The position numbers and the translations under genes are program-made. Under the pieces are notes generated by a model. That model was not told the DNA's origin and did no database searches. It saw nothing but the letters and a program-made list of their open reading frames with translations. Of a stretch of DNA of 64,000 nucleotides, positions 37,278-46,400 are shown piece by piece. The stretch's first letter is position 1, and each line of letters opens with the position of its first letter. The stretch comes from an uncultured Paracoccaceae bacterium (GTDB lineage Bacteria; Pseudomonadota; Alphaproteobacteria; Rhodobacterales; Rhodobacteraceae), in NCBI GenBank assembly GCA_937138255.1, contig CAKZOU010000032.1, forward strand, positions 1 through 64,000. The letters run 5' to 3'.

Positions 37278-37634
37278 TCAGACGGCCTTGCCGCGGTAGA
37301 CGACCATTTCCGCGCCCTTCGACTGGGCGTAGTTGTCATATCCGACAAGGCGGACGTGGTTCTTGGGGTGGGCGGCGTGGCACGCGGCGGCTTCGCTGAG
37401 GATGCGATCGACGTCGGTCTCGCCGAACATCGGCAGCTTCCACATATACCAGTAGTGGTCGAAGGCGTTTTCCGGTTCGGTATGCTCGACAGCCGGGTTC
37501 CAGCCTTTCGAGACAATGTATTCCACCTGCTTGCGGATGCGGTCGGCATCCATTTCCGGCAGGTAGGAGAAGGTCTCGAACTTGCGGCTCTCCGCATCGC
37601 CGAGCGACGATTTGTAATCCTGCATTTCACTCAT
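37278..37634 (-). CDS. cbbS: RuBisCO small subunit
   Basis: A 118-residue small subunit with the usual conserved features: [20 protein letters not shown] near the N-terminus, the [12 protein letters not shown] segment and the C-terminal [20 protein letters not shown] strand. The ATG at 37634 has AAGGA upstream; an internal ATG 9 bases later is an alternative. It caps the L8 core. It starts 30 bases after the cbbL stop. Confidence 0.96.
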   Translation of the reverse strand: MSEMQDYKSSLGDAESRKFETFSYLPEMDADRIRKQVEYIVSKGWNPAVEHTEPENAFDHYWYMWKLPMFGETDVDRILSEAAACHAAHPKNHVRLVGYDNYAQSKGAEMVVYRGKAV

Positions 37635-37664
37635 GGGATGTTCCTTTCTGGGCTCGGGTCGGGA

Positions 37665-39095
37665 TCAGCGGTGCTGGACGTCAAGCTTGTCGACGGTGTC
37701 GAACTCGAACTTGATCTCTTTCCAGGTCTCCATCGCGGTGGCGAGTTCGGGGCTCGACTTGGCGGCAGCGGTCAGGATGTCCTTGCCTTCCTTCTCGAGC
37801 TGGCGGCCCTGGTTGCGGGCCTCGACGCAGGCTTCCAGAGCGACCCGGTTGGCCGCGGCGCCGGCCGCGTTGCCCCAAGGATGGCCCAAGGTGCCGCCGC
37901 CGAATTGCAGAACCGCATCGTCGCCAAAGATCGTCACCAGCGCCGGCATGTGCCAGACGTGGATGCCGCCCGAAGCCACCGCGAAGGCGCCCGGCATCGA
38001 GCCCCAGTCCTGATCGAAAAAGATGCCGCGCGAGCGGTCTTCCTTGATGTATTTCTCGCGCAGAAGGTCGATCCAGCCGAGGGTAGACGCGCGGTCGCCC
38101 TCGAGCTTGCCGACCACGGTGCCGGTGTGCAGGTGATCGCCGCCCGAGAGGCGCAGCATCTTGGTCAGCACGCGAAAGTGGATGCCGTGGTTGGGGTTGC
38201 GGTCGAGGACCGCGTGCATCGCACGGTGGATGTGCAGAAGCATCCCGTTGTCGCGGCACCAGTTGGCAAGGCCCGTGTTGGCCGTGAAACCACCCGTGAG
38301 GTAATCGTGCATGATGATCGGCGCGCCGATTTCCTTGGCGTATTCGGCCCGCTTATACATCTCTTCGGGGGTCGGCGCGGTGACGTTGAGATAGTGACCT
38401 TTGCGCTCTCCGGTCTCCATCTCAGCCTTGTTGATGGCTTCCATCACGAAATCGAACCGCTGGCGCCAGCGCATGAAGGGCTGCGAGTTGACGTTCTCGT
38501 CGTCCTTGGTGAAATCGAGACCGCCACGCAGGCATTCATAGACCGCACGGCCATAGTTCTTGGCCGAGAGGCCCAGCTTGGGCTTGATGGTGCAACCGAG
38601 CATCGGACGGCCGTATTTGTTCATCACGTCGCGCTCGACCTGAATGCCGTGCGGCGGGCCGCCACAGGTCATCACATAGGCGATCGGGATCCGCACGTCT
38701 TCGAGGCGCAGGGCGCGGACGGCCTTGAAACCAAAGACGTTGCCGACGAGCGAGGTCATGACGTTGACGACCGAACCCTCTTCGAAAAGATCGATCGGGT
38801 AGGCGATGAAGGCGTAGAAGGCATCGTCGCTGCCCGGTACGTCCTCGATCGCATAGGCGCGGCCCTTGTAGTAGTCGAGGTCGGTCAGAAGATCGGTCCA
38901 GACGGTCGTCCAGGTGCCGGTAGAGCTTTCGGCGGCCACGGCGGCGGCGGCTTCCTCGCGCGGCACGCCCTGCTGTGGGGTGATTTTGAAACAGGCCAGA
39001 AAGTCGGTGTCTTTAGGGGTATAGTCGGGCATCCAATAGGTTTCCCGGTATTCCTTGACCCCGGCCTTGTAGGCCTTGGACTGATCTTTTGCCAT
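37665..39095 (-). CDS. cbbL: RuBisCO large subunit, form IA-like
   Basis: A 476-residue catalytic subunit. The carbamylated lysine is in [17 protein letters not shown], the active-site lysine in [15 protein letters not shown], loop 6 lies near [12 protein letters not shown], and the HIHRAMHAV and GGTLGHPWG blocks are intact. The N-terminus ([20 protein letters not shown], then [20 protein letters not shown]) reads as form IA (proteobacterial green type) rather than red type IC. Linkage to cbbQ and cbbO, not cbbX, agrees. No carboxysome genes are present. ATG 39095 follows a strong GGGAGGA site; the longer frame to 39380 crosses into cbbR. It fixes CO2 on ribulose bisphosphate. Confidence 0.97.
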   Translation of the reverse strand: MAKDQSKAYKAGVKEYRETYWMPDYTPKDTDFLACFKITPQQGVPREEAAAAVAAESSTGTWTTVWTDLLTDLDYYKGRAYAIEDVPGSDDAFYAFIAYPIDLFEEGSVVNVMTSLVGNVFGFKAVRALRLEDVRIPIAYVMTCGGPPHGIQVERDVMNKYGRPMLGCTIKPKLGLSAKNYGRAVYECLRGGLDFTKDDENVNSQPFMRWRQRFDFVMEAINKAEMETGERKGHYLNVTAPTPEEMYKRAEYAKEIGAPIIMHDYLTGGFTANTGLANWCRDNGMLLHIHRAMHAVLDRNPNHGIHFRVLTKMLRLSGGDHLHTGTVVGKLEGDRASTLGWIDLLREKYIKEDRSRGIFFDQDWGSMPGAFAVASGGIHVWHMPALVTIFGDDAVLQFGGGTLGHPWGNAAGAAANRVALEACVEARNQGRQLEKEGKDILTAAAKSSPELATAMETWKEIKFEFDTVDKLDVQHR

Positions 39096-39149
39096 CGCGG
39101 TATTCCTCCCTTTCGGCGAACTTGGAGGGACGCTAGTTGACGGCAGAGA

Positions 39150-39174
39150 TATAGAAAAATATATTCTTTTTATA
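39150..39174. promoter_or_regulatory. AT-rich inverted repeat in the cbbL/cbbR gap
   Basis: TATAGAAAAATATATTCTTTTTATA forms an imperfect palindrome (about 9 of 12 positions pair) inside the 99-bp divergent gap. LysR-type CbbR proteins bind such AT-rich T-N11-A sites between cbbR and cbbL, so this is the best candidate operator. Confidence 0.5.
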
Positions 39175-39194
39175 AATAGCATAGAGAAAGTATA

Positions 39195-40121
39195 ATGGCT
39201 GGTGTGATAGCGCCAACATTGCAGCAAATGCGCCTGTTCGAGGCGGTAGCCCGCCATGGGTCGATCACCCGTGCCGCCGAAGAGGCGCATTTGTCGCAGC
39301 CTTCGGTGTCGATGCAGGTGCGCAGCCTCGAGGAAAAGATCGGCCTGCCGCTGACTGAACAGTTCGGCAGGTCGTTGCACCTAACCCAAGCCGGCGAGGT
39401 CGTCGCGGCGGCTTCGCGTGATATTCTGGGCAGGCTTGGCGAGATGCAGGCTGCGATCGAGGATATGCACCGCGAGGTGGCGGGCCCCTTGTCGATCGCT
39501 GTGGTCTCGACCGCCAAGTATTTCCTGCCCCAGCTCCTCGGCGATTTCAAACGCCGCTTCCCGCGCGTCGAGCCGCGCCTGCAAATTGCCAACCGCGAAA
39601 CCCTTCTCGACCGCATCGCCGCCAATGCGGACGATCTCTACATCATGGGGCAAGTGCCACAGGAAGAGGCGGTCGTGGCCGAGCCCTTTCTCGAGAACGT
39701 CATCGTCTTTGCCGCAAGGCCCGACCATCCGCTGGTGGGGCAGGCAAATATCCCGCTCGCACGCCTTGCAGACGAGGATATCATCCACCGCGAGCCGGGA
39801 TCGGGCACCCGTCAGGCGGTCGACAAGCTCTGCCAGTCAGGCGGGGTCGCTCTGTCCACCCATATGGAGTTCGACGACAGCGAGGCGATCAAGCAAGGCG
39901 TGATCTCGGGCCTCGGGATTGCCTATCTCTCGCTCCATGCGCTGCGCCTCGAACTGGCGGCGGGCGAGATCGTGGTGCTCGATGTCGAGGGCTTTCCCCT
40001 GCGCCGCCGCTGGTTCGCGGTGCACCGGCGCAGCAAGCATCTGACGAATGCCGCGCAAGGCTTTCTCGATTTTCTCAAGGAGGAAAACCGCACAGACCCG
40101 CTTGCCAAGGTTTTCGGCTAG
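39195..40121 (+). CDS. cbbR: LysR-family RuBisCO operon regulator
   Basis: A 308-residue LysR protein. The winged helix includes [20 protein letters not shown] followed by [20 protein letters not shown], and the effector domain follows. It is divergent from cbbL, the canonical CbbR position, and probably senses a Calvin cycle metabolite or redox signal. Its last 4 bases overlap the convergent catalase-related gene. Confidence 0.92.
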   Translation: MAGVIAPTLQQMRLFEAVARHGSITRAAEEAHLSQPSVSMQVRSLEEKIGLPLTEQFGRSLHLTQAGEVVAAASRDILGRLGEMQAAIEDMHREVAGPLSIAVVSTAKYFLPQLLGDFKRRFPRVEPRLQIANRETLLDRIAANADDLYIMGQVPQEEAVVAEPFLENVIVFAARPDHPLVGQANIPLARLADEDIIHREPGSGTRQAVDKLCQSGGVALSTHMEFDDSEAIKQGVISGLGIAYLSLHALRLELAAGEIVVLDVEGFPLRRRWFAVHRRSKHLTNAAQGFLDFLKEENRTDPLAKVFG

Positions 40122-41224
40122 ACACCCCAATCCGAGACATTTCGATTGTCATTGTCTGGGATCGGCGGGACCATCCCATAGACCTTGTAGGATAGAATCC
40201 GCGCCTTCCGGGCAAGCTCTGAATGGGCGCGCAGGTAGTTGAGCGAGTTGTAGTCGAAGATCGACTTCGCCGGCAGCACGCCGAGCGTTTTCGGCATATT
40301 GTTGACCGAGAAGGTCGTCAAAGTGCTTTCCCTCCAACCGAGCGTGCGGTCGATCGTGATGATCCCGAGATCGTGCCAGGGGTGCGCGTCTTCGTCCCAG
40401 ACGATCATGTTGTTGAACACCTCGGGGTCTTCGTTGTCCGATGCGGGATGGGTCTGGATCTGCAGGCGATAGCGCGCGCCCTCGCGGCGGATGCGGTCTT
40501 CGTATTCGTATTTCAGGAAATTCCGCCCCCGCGTCTCATGCGGCAGGATGCGTTGGTTGCACTGGTCCCATTCGCTGGGGTGTTCTTCCTTGCCCGACTC
40601 CGGCTCGTTGTCGGCCGGGATCACGCGGTATTTCGCATAGCGCTTGATGTTGTCCGAACCCATGTAGAGGAAGGGCGTCTTGCAGTAGTAGTGAATGTTG
40701 TGAAACGAGGTCGCGTGGCGGCGGCCGGCGGCCATCGAACCGGCAAGGCCGTTGGGATATTTGCGGTTATAGTCGCGGTATTCGATCCCGTATTTCTCGC
40801 CCCTGAGGCGGGCGAATTTCAGGAAGCTCGCCGCCGACCAGAAAAGGCTCACCTCGCCCGAGTTCATTTCGATATCAAAGGGGCTTTTGAAATGATGGTC
40901 CGAGAGCTTGATCGACATGCTGCGGATGCAGTTCATCGCATCGTCGAGGAAGGTGGCCGAGGCATGGCGGATGCGCACCGGAAACTCGCGGCCCGGCGCG
41001 AAGAAGGGGTGCGCGGGAAATTCGGGGTTGTCGACGATCCTGAGCTTGCCCGCCGCGCCGATGCCGTTGTTATGGCTCATCCGCTGCTGCTTGGGGAAGC
41101 AGAGGAAGAGGGCAAGCATGACCGCGAAGAGCCTGGCGTAAACCCAGAGAAGCAGCTTGTCGCCGAGGCGGTGAATCCAATAGCGCTCGATCTGGCGCAG
41201 GGTGATGTGGGTCGCGGTGCTCAT
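40118..41224 (-). CDS. Catalase-related haem protein, candidate hydroperoxide-processing enzyme
   Basis: A 368-residue protein that I read as a catalase-fold haem enzyme smaller than true catalases (480 or more). A hydrophobic N-terminal stretch (about residues 20-42) precedes MSHNNGIGAAGKLRIV, which matches the distal-His segment of catalases (His51), and PVRIRHASATFLDD matches the following Arg-rich segment. The proximal tyrosine cannot be assigned by eye. Such mini-catalases include coral allene oxide synthase, which acts on lipoxygenase fatty acid hydroperoxides. Its ATG overlaps the lipoxygenase stop by 4 bases, so the two are translationally coupled. The role as allene oxide synthase or hydroperoxide lyase is inferred; a peroxidase is possible. 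Confidence 0.75.
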   Translation of the reverse strand: MSTATHITLRQIERYWIHRLGDKLLLWVYARLFAVMLALFLCFPKQQRMSHNNGIGAAGKLRIVDNPEFPAHPFFAPGREFPVRIRHASATFLDDAMNCIRSMSIKLSDHHFKSPFDIEMNSGEVSLFWSAASFLKFARLRGEKYGIEYRDYNRKYPNGLAGSMAAGRRHATSFHNIHYYCKTPFLYMGSDNIKRYAKYRVIPADNEPESGKEEHPSEWDQCNQRILPHETRGRNFLKYEYEDRIRREGARYRLQIQTHPASDNEDPEVFNNMIVWDEDAHPWHDLGIITIDRTLGWRESTLTTFSVNNMPKTLGVLPAKSIFDYNSLNYLRAHSELARKARILSYKVYGMVPPIPDNDNRNVSDWGV

Positions 41225-43434
41225 ATATTGGTCCTCGACTCGATGGCGTCGATATCGACGCCAAGGGATTTGAACTCGTCGCGCCTGGCTTCGAGAAGCT
41301 CGGCGAAATGCGGGTTCACGTCGCCCTCTTCGTTGCGGGTGATAAAGCCGTATTCGGTGCGCGACAGGAGATTGGTGAACCAGAGCATCTGGGTGCTGCG
41401 CTCGAGATCGGGGGCGATGTCATAGTCGCTCTCGGGGGCCATGATGCCCTCGGGCTTTTCGCCATAGCGCAGGCCACCGCAGCTATAGAGGATCTCGCCC
41501 AGATCATCATACTGGTGCTCGTTGATCCATGTGTGCATATAGGTCGCCATCATGATCGCGTAGCGGCAGGCGTCCTTGAGGTTCTGCCAGTCGTCCTTGC
41601 CCGCCTCGTGGAAAGATTTGGCCGAGGTGATCCGCGAGATGGCCTTGCGCTCTCCGTTCACGACCGGGCGCTCGAGCGTGGGATCGAAGGAATACTGCTG
41701 GCAGTAATAGTCAAACCGGCGCTCGGCCAAAGCCTTCCACTTCGCGCCCTTGGGCGGGGCGTCTTGCGGGGCCGTGAAGGCCACCGGGACGGCATGGTTC
41801 ACGAGGTCTTCGGAGAAGCAATAAATCTCATACCAGTGCTTCTGGATTTCGTCTTTCCAGTCTTCCACGAAGCGATCCACATAGCCCCCGACCGCCTCCC
41901 AAAAAAGCCCCTCGGCCTTGGCGCAGCTATGCGCCTTGCTGATCGGCGTCATGGGCTTCCAGCCCTTCCAATCCTGCATCCCCATGATGTCGCGGGTGCG
42001 CTGTTCGAGGCCTGCCTTCGTCAGCGCCGTCGCCGCAGCGATATAGCCGCCGATCAGGGTCTTGTCGGCGGCGTGGTCGATCAAGGAAACCTCCTTGAGA
42101 TGCGGCATGAGGAGGGCGGCCACCGGATTGAGCTTGAGGTTGCGATAGCAGGCGACGGCGAATTGCTCGGAATTCAGGTGCGTGCCCGCGAAATGCTCTT
42201 CCACCTCGGTGTTGAACGCCCCGTTCACCCGCGCCACGCGCTTGGCATAGGTCCAATTGGGCTCGTCTTTTGGGGTATAGACCCGTTTCTTCCACGGGTC
42301 GTTCTCGTGGTTGTTCAGCTTGCCGGTCAGGTGGATTTCCACCGGCTCGGGCAGGCCGTTCTTCTTGAGTTTGAAGAGGATATCCACGTCCGGCAGGGCA
42401 TAGACATCGTTGATGTCATACCAGCAGCGGCCGAAATAGTGGATCCAGTAGTGCCCCTTCTTCTTGGGATCGGGCTGAAACGTGCCGCGGTTCATCCCGT
42501 TCATCATCCGCTCGCCGAACCAGTCGTCGCCGCGGGTATATCCGGGCAGGTATTTCTCGATGCAGGTGGTGAGGTTCATCGGATAGTCCGCCTGAATCTC
42601 GGGGATGGTCAGCGAACCCGGATCAAGCTCGATCTGGTCGAGGTGCTTGATCTTGGTGAGCTCGATCGGGATGACCTGCTCCATCAGCGCGTCGATGCGC
42701 CCTTGGCTATAATGCTCTGGCTCATCGCCGCTTGCGTTGACCTTGGCGCGGGGCGTGTTGGCGCCTTCCCGATAGCGCCAGAAATCGAGGCGGATGGTGC
42801 GCAGGTTATAGTCCATGCCGATCAGGTCGCCCTTGGGAAGTTCAACCCTGCGCCAGACGTCGAAATGAAAGCGCGGCTTGCCTTCGTGGTAATAGACCCG
42901 CGTCGTGGTCTGGATCTCGAAATAGACGCGCCGCACCCAAAGCCGCCGTGCCTGCCGAAGATCGAAGGGCAGGCGGAAATATCCTTCCTTGTCGGTCTTG
43001 GTCTCGCCAAACTTGCGCCAACGGCCGAGCCATGTCCGCCCCCAGAACTCAAGATGCAAATGGTGGATCGGCGCGCCGTTGCCGCGGTCTCCGGCAAAAA
43101 TCGTCTGGCCCACGAGATGGCTGTCGACCCGATCGCACCAGACGCGGTCCTCTCGGGGGAAAAGGCGCTTGTCGAGATCGCGAAAGAAATTTCGGACCCG
43201 CTTCCATTCAACATAGAGCCACTCAATCAGGATGGTGATCGGGCTTGAAATGATCTTGGAACGGCCAAGCTCAAGATGGTTGATCCCCCGCATCCGCGGT
43301 TTGAAGAACCCGTCACCATAGCGGTATTCGATCCGCGTCTCGCGTTTGCACTTCTCGATGATCTCGCGGATCGAGGCTTCATCGGTGGGTGCGGAATTGA
43401 TCGCTGCCTCGGCGCTAGTCTTCGTCTTGCTCAT
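41221..43434 (-). CDS. Lipoxygenase family protein
   Basis: A 737-residue non-haem iron dioxygenase. The iron ligands are all visible: His414 and His419 in EEHFAGTHLNSEQFAV, His634 and Asn638 in YMHTWINEHQYDDL, and the C-terminal Ile737 (SRTNI). The catalytic domain spans about 280-737. The N-terminal part is not an obvious PLAT domain; residues 105-220 look like a beta-sandwich of transthyretin-like type. No signal peptide. It should peroxidise polyunsaturated fatty acids. ATG 43434 has GAGGG upstream and lies 20 bases inside the end of the kinase-cyclase gene; the longer frame is rejected because it would overlap further. Confidence 0.9.
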   Translation of the reverse strand: MSKTKTSAEAAINSAPTDEASIREIIEKCKRETRIEYRYGDGFFKPRMRGINHLELGRSKIISSPITILIEWLYVEWKRVRNFFRDLDKRLFPREDRVWCDRVDSHLVGQTIFAGDRGNGAPIHHLHLEFWGRTWLGRWRKFGETKTDKEGYFRLPFDLRQARRLWVRRVYFEIQTTTRVYYHEGKPRFHFDVWRRVELPKGDLIGMDYNLRTIRLDFWRYREGANTPRAKVNASGDEPEHYSQGRIDALMEQVIPIELTKIKHLDQIELDPGSLTIPEIQADYPMNLTTCIEKYLPGYTRGDDWFGERMMNGMNRGTFQPDPKKKGHYWIHYFGRCWYDINDVYALPDVDILFKLKKNGLPEPVEIHLTGKLNNHENDPWKKRVYTPKDEPNWTYAKRVARVNGAFNTEVEEHFAGTHLNSEQFAVACYRNLKLNPVAALLMPHLKEVSLIDHAADKTLIGGYIAAATALTKAGLEQRTRDIMGMQDWKGWKPMTPISKAHSCAKAEGLFWEAVGGYVDRFVEDWKDEIQKHWYEIYCFSEDLVNHAVPVAFTAPQDAPPKGAKWKALAERRFDYYCQQYSFDPTLERPVVNGERKAISRITSAKSFHEAGKDDWQNLKDACRYAIMMATYMHTWINEHQYDDLGEILYSCGGLRYGEKPEGIMAPESDYDIAPDLERSTQMLWFTNLLSRTEYGFITRNEEGDVNPHFAELLEARRDEFKSLGVDIDAIESRTNI

Positions 43435-46400
43435 GCAGTCCCTCTGAAATCTGGGATGGAACAGGGCGGTCGACAAAATACATCGGGACTTTCCCTTTGC
43501 CTTTCGCCTCAACCTCTCCCCGGAACGTAAAATCGAATTTGTTTTGAACGAGATCGTGGGTCGTCTGAGACACGTTCACGCGCCCGACCTCGCCTGAACT
43601 TTCCATGCGCGAGGCGGTATTCACCGTGTCTCCCCAGATATCGTATTGAAATTTCTTCAATCCAACAATGCCGGCCACCACCGGGCCGGTATGGACGCCG
43701 ATGCGAACGCCCATCGCCTTGCCGCCGCCCGAAGAATTTCGGCTGGACATGAAGTCCCGCATTTCGAGGGCGGCATTCACCACGTTTTCGGCGTGGGTCG
43801 AATTCGGCACAGGCAATCCACCTACGGCCATATAGCTGTCGCCAATGGTCTTGATTTTCTCGATCCGGTATTTCTCGGCGATCTGGTCGAAGGCCTTGAA
43901 GCAATCGTCAAGCTCGGTGACGAGTTCCGCGGGCGTCAGGCGTGCCGACATTTCGGTGAACCCCCTGAAATCCGTGAAAAGGACGGTGACGCGCTCATAG
44001 TGGCGTGCTTCTGCGTGGCCTTTCTGTTTGAGCTCTTCGGCGGTTTCAACGGGGAGAATGTTTAGAAGAAGATTGTCGGACTTTTTCTTCTCGGCCGCGA
44101 GTTCGGCAGTGCGCTCGGCCACCTTTTGCTCGAGCTGCTCGTAGAGCATCGCGTTGTCGATCGAGACCGCGATCTGGCCGGAGAGTAGCTTGAGCAGATC
44201 GACCCTGTCGCGGGTGAAAGCGCCAACGGTGAGGTTGTTTTCGAGATAGAGAACGCCGACGCGTTTGCCCTGATTGAGGATGGGCACGCAGAGGATCGAC
44301 TTGGGCCTGTGCTTCTCCATATAGGGCTGGCCTTTGAAGCGACCATCGCTCCAGGCCTCGGCAAGCACCACCGGCTCGCCGGTTCGGTGCACATATTTCA
44401 CGACAGGAACCGAGAGCCCTTCACAGTCTTCAAACGGGGTGCCTTGCATGACTTCGATGGTTTTGCCGCCACCCTCGCCCTGCGCCTGAACGCGCAGACC
44501 CTCGGCGCTGTCGAGAAGGAGATAACCGCGCTGGGCGCCTGCGTTTTCAAGAACGATGTGCATCAGCACCGTCAAGAGCCGCGAGGGGACAACTTCGCCC
44601 GAGATCGTGGTCGAGGCTTTGAGAACAGTCGTGATATCAAGGCTTGAGCCGTCGATCATAGACGAGCTGGTGTCTATTGGTCCGGTTGTGGCCTCGATGT
44701 TTTGGGTATTGGTGGTGAGATACATCGGGAATGTCTCGGCAAGATCCCGCAGCTTTGCTTTTGCGCCCCACTCCCGATAGGCGTTGTAGGCGGCCTTGAG
44801 GTGGAACTCGGCCAGAACCTTGCGCCCGCTTGAGGCATAGAACCGGCCCGCAAGCTCATAGGCCAGCGCCTGTTCGTGCAAATAGTCGTTCTCGGATGCG
44901 CCAGCCACAGCGCGATCATAGGCCAGCCATGCGCGGTCGGTATGGCCCTGAATTCGGGCCAGCTCGGCAGAGCAGAGATCGTATTTGTGGCGGTAGTTCT
45001 CGGGCGCATATTTGCCCCAGCGCTTCAGCTTGGCGATATCCATTCTTGCGCGGGCGATCAGTTTGAGCCGCTCCATGCCGCTGCTGCGCTCGGCCACGGC
45101 CAGAAGCGTCAGCGCCTCGTAGAAATGCTGGTTTGGGATCTCGAACTTGGCCAGAACCGCATCGAGCCGCTTGCGCGATTCCTGCGCGTGCAGGCGGGCT
45201 TCGTCAAACCGGCGGAAATAATAGGCCAGAAGCATCTTGTTGAAATGGATGAAGAAGGTGCCGGTCTTGTCGCTCCGCTCTTCGTTCTGCGCCAGCATCT
45301 TGTCTTCGTCATAGGCCTCGCCCGAAAGCTTCACCGGATCGCTCGAGCGGCCCAGAAGGTTGAGCATCGCCTGCCGGAAGACCTCGTTGTAGTTGTAATT
45401 CGTCTCCTGCTTGAACTGTCGGTAAAGCTCGCTGTAGGCGCGGGTTTCCTCCTCGACCCGATCAAGCGGGCGGCCGCAGAGGAAGGACTGGATGCAGTAG
45501 ATATTGGTGTTGACGCAGGCAAACTCGATCAGGCCCGTTTCCATGCCGATCTGGAAGGATTGCTGCAGCGGGCGGAGCGTGTTGCGGACGTGTTCGTTCC
45601 AATGGAAGATCAGCGCATAGGGCGTCACGAAAATCTGCGCCTTCCATTCTTTGGCATTGAGCTTTTCGAGAAGGTCGAGCGCAAGATGCCCATAGCGATA
45701 GCCCGTTCGCATCGCCCCAAGAACGCCGCACATCAAAACGCCGTAGGAGCCATAGGCAAAACACGAGACCGGATGATTGCCGTATTTGAGCGACAGCCGC
45801 ACCATCCGGAAGGCGATGATCGGCACGAGGTTGGGCTTGCCCCAATAGACCGACGACATGATGTCGGCGATGATCCGCATCGCCGCCTTCTTTTCAGGGT
45901 CGGTCATCAGGGGCAGGGCCATCAGATCTTCGTTCGACTTGCCCATGAGCGCGAAATGTGTCGTCGCCAGATCGCGGAAGATATGCGCCATGTTGGGATT
46001 GCGGGGGAAGCGCTCGCCCAAATGCTCGAGAAGCTCTAGGCCAGTATCAATCGCCTCCATGAGCTTGTTCTCCGCCTTATAGGCGAGGATACGGGTCTCA
46101 TAGGGTTTGACCTTGTCGAGGATCGTGCGCCCATGGGCGAGCACCTCGCGGAACCAGCCGTCGGTTTGGTCGAAACGGCCGGCAAGATAGGCCGCCTCGG
46201 TGGCTTCGCTATAGAGCGCAAGGCTCAGATCATAGTGGTCGGCCCAAGGGTCGCGCCCCTCTTCGGCAAGTGAGATGCCCGCCCCGAGATAGTCCAGCGC
46301 CGTCGGGAAGGCCGAGTTTTGTTTGGCGCGAATGCCTGCGCTGAGGTTGAGCTCGGCAAGGGCGATGATTTCTTCCCGGCTCGTCAGAAGGCCGCGCCCA

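Noticed and set aside
37356-39140. 594-codon plus-strand frame across cbbS and cbbL
   Set aside because: Antisense to RuBisCO genes; it has no recognisable domain.
41308-43248. Long open frame on the plus strand inside the lipoxygenase gene
   Set aside because: It is antisense to a convincing gene with all iron ligands. Its composition (Arg, Val, Gly rich) is that of a mirror frame in a GC-rich gene.
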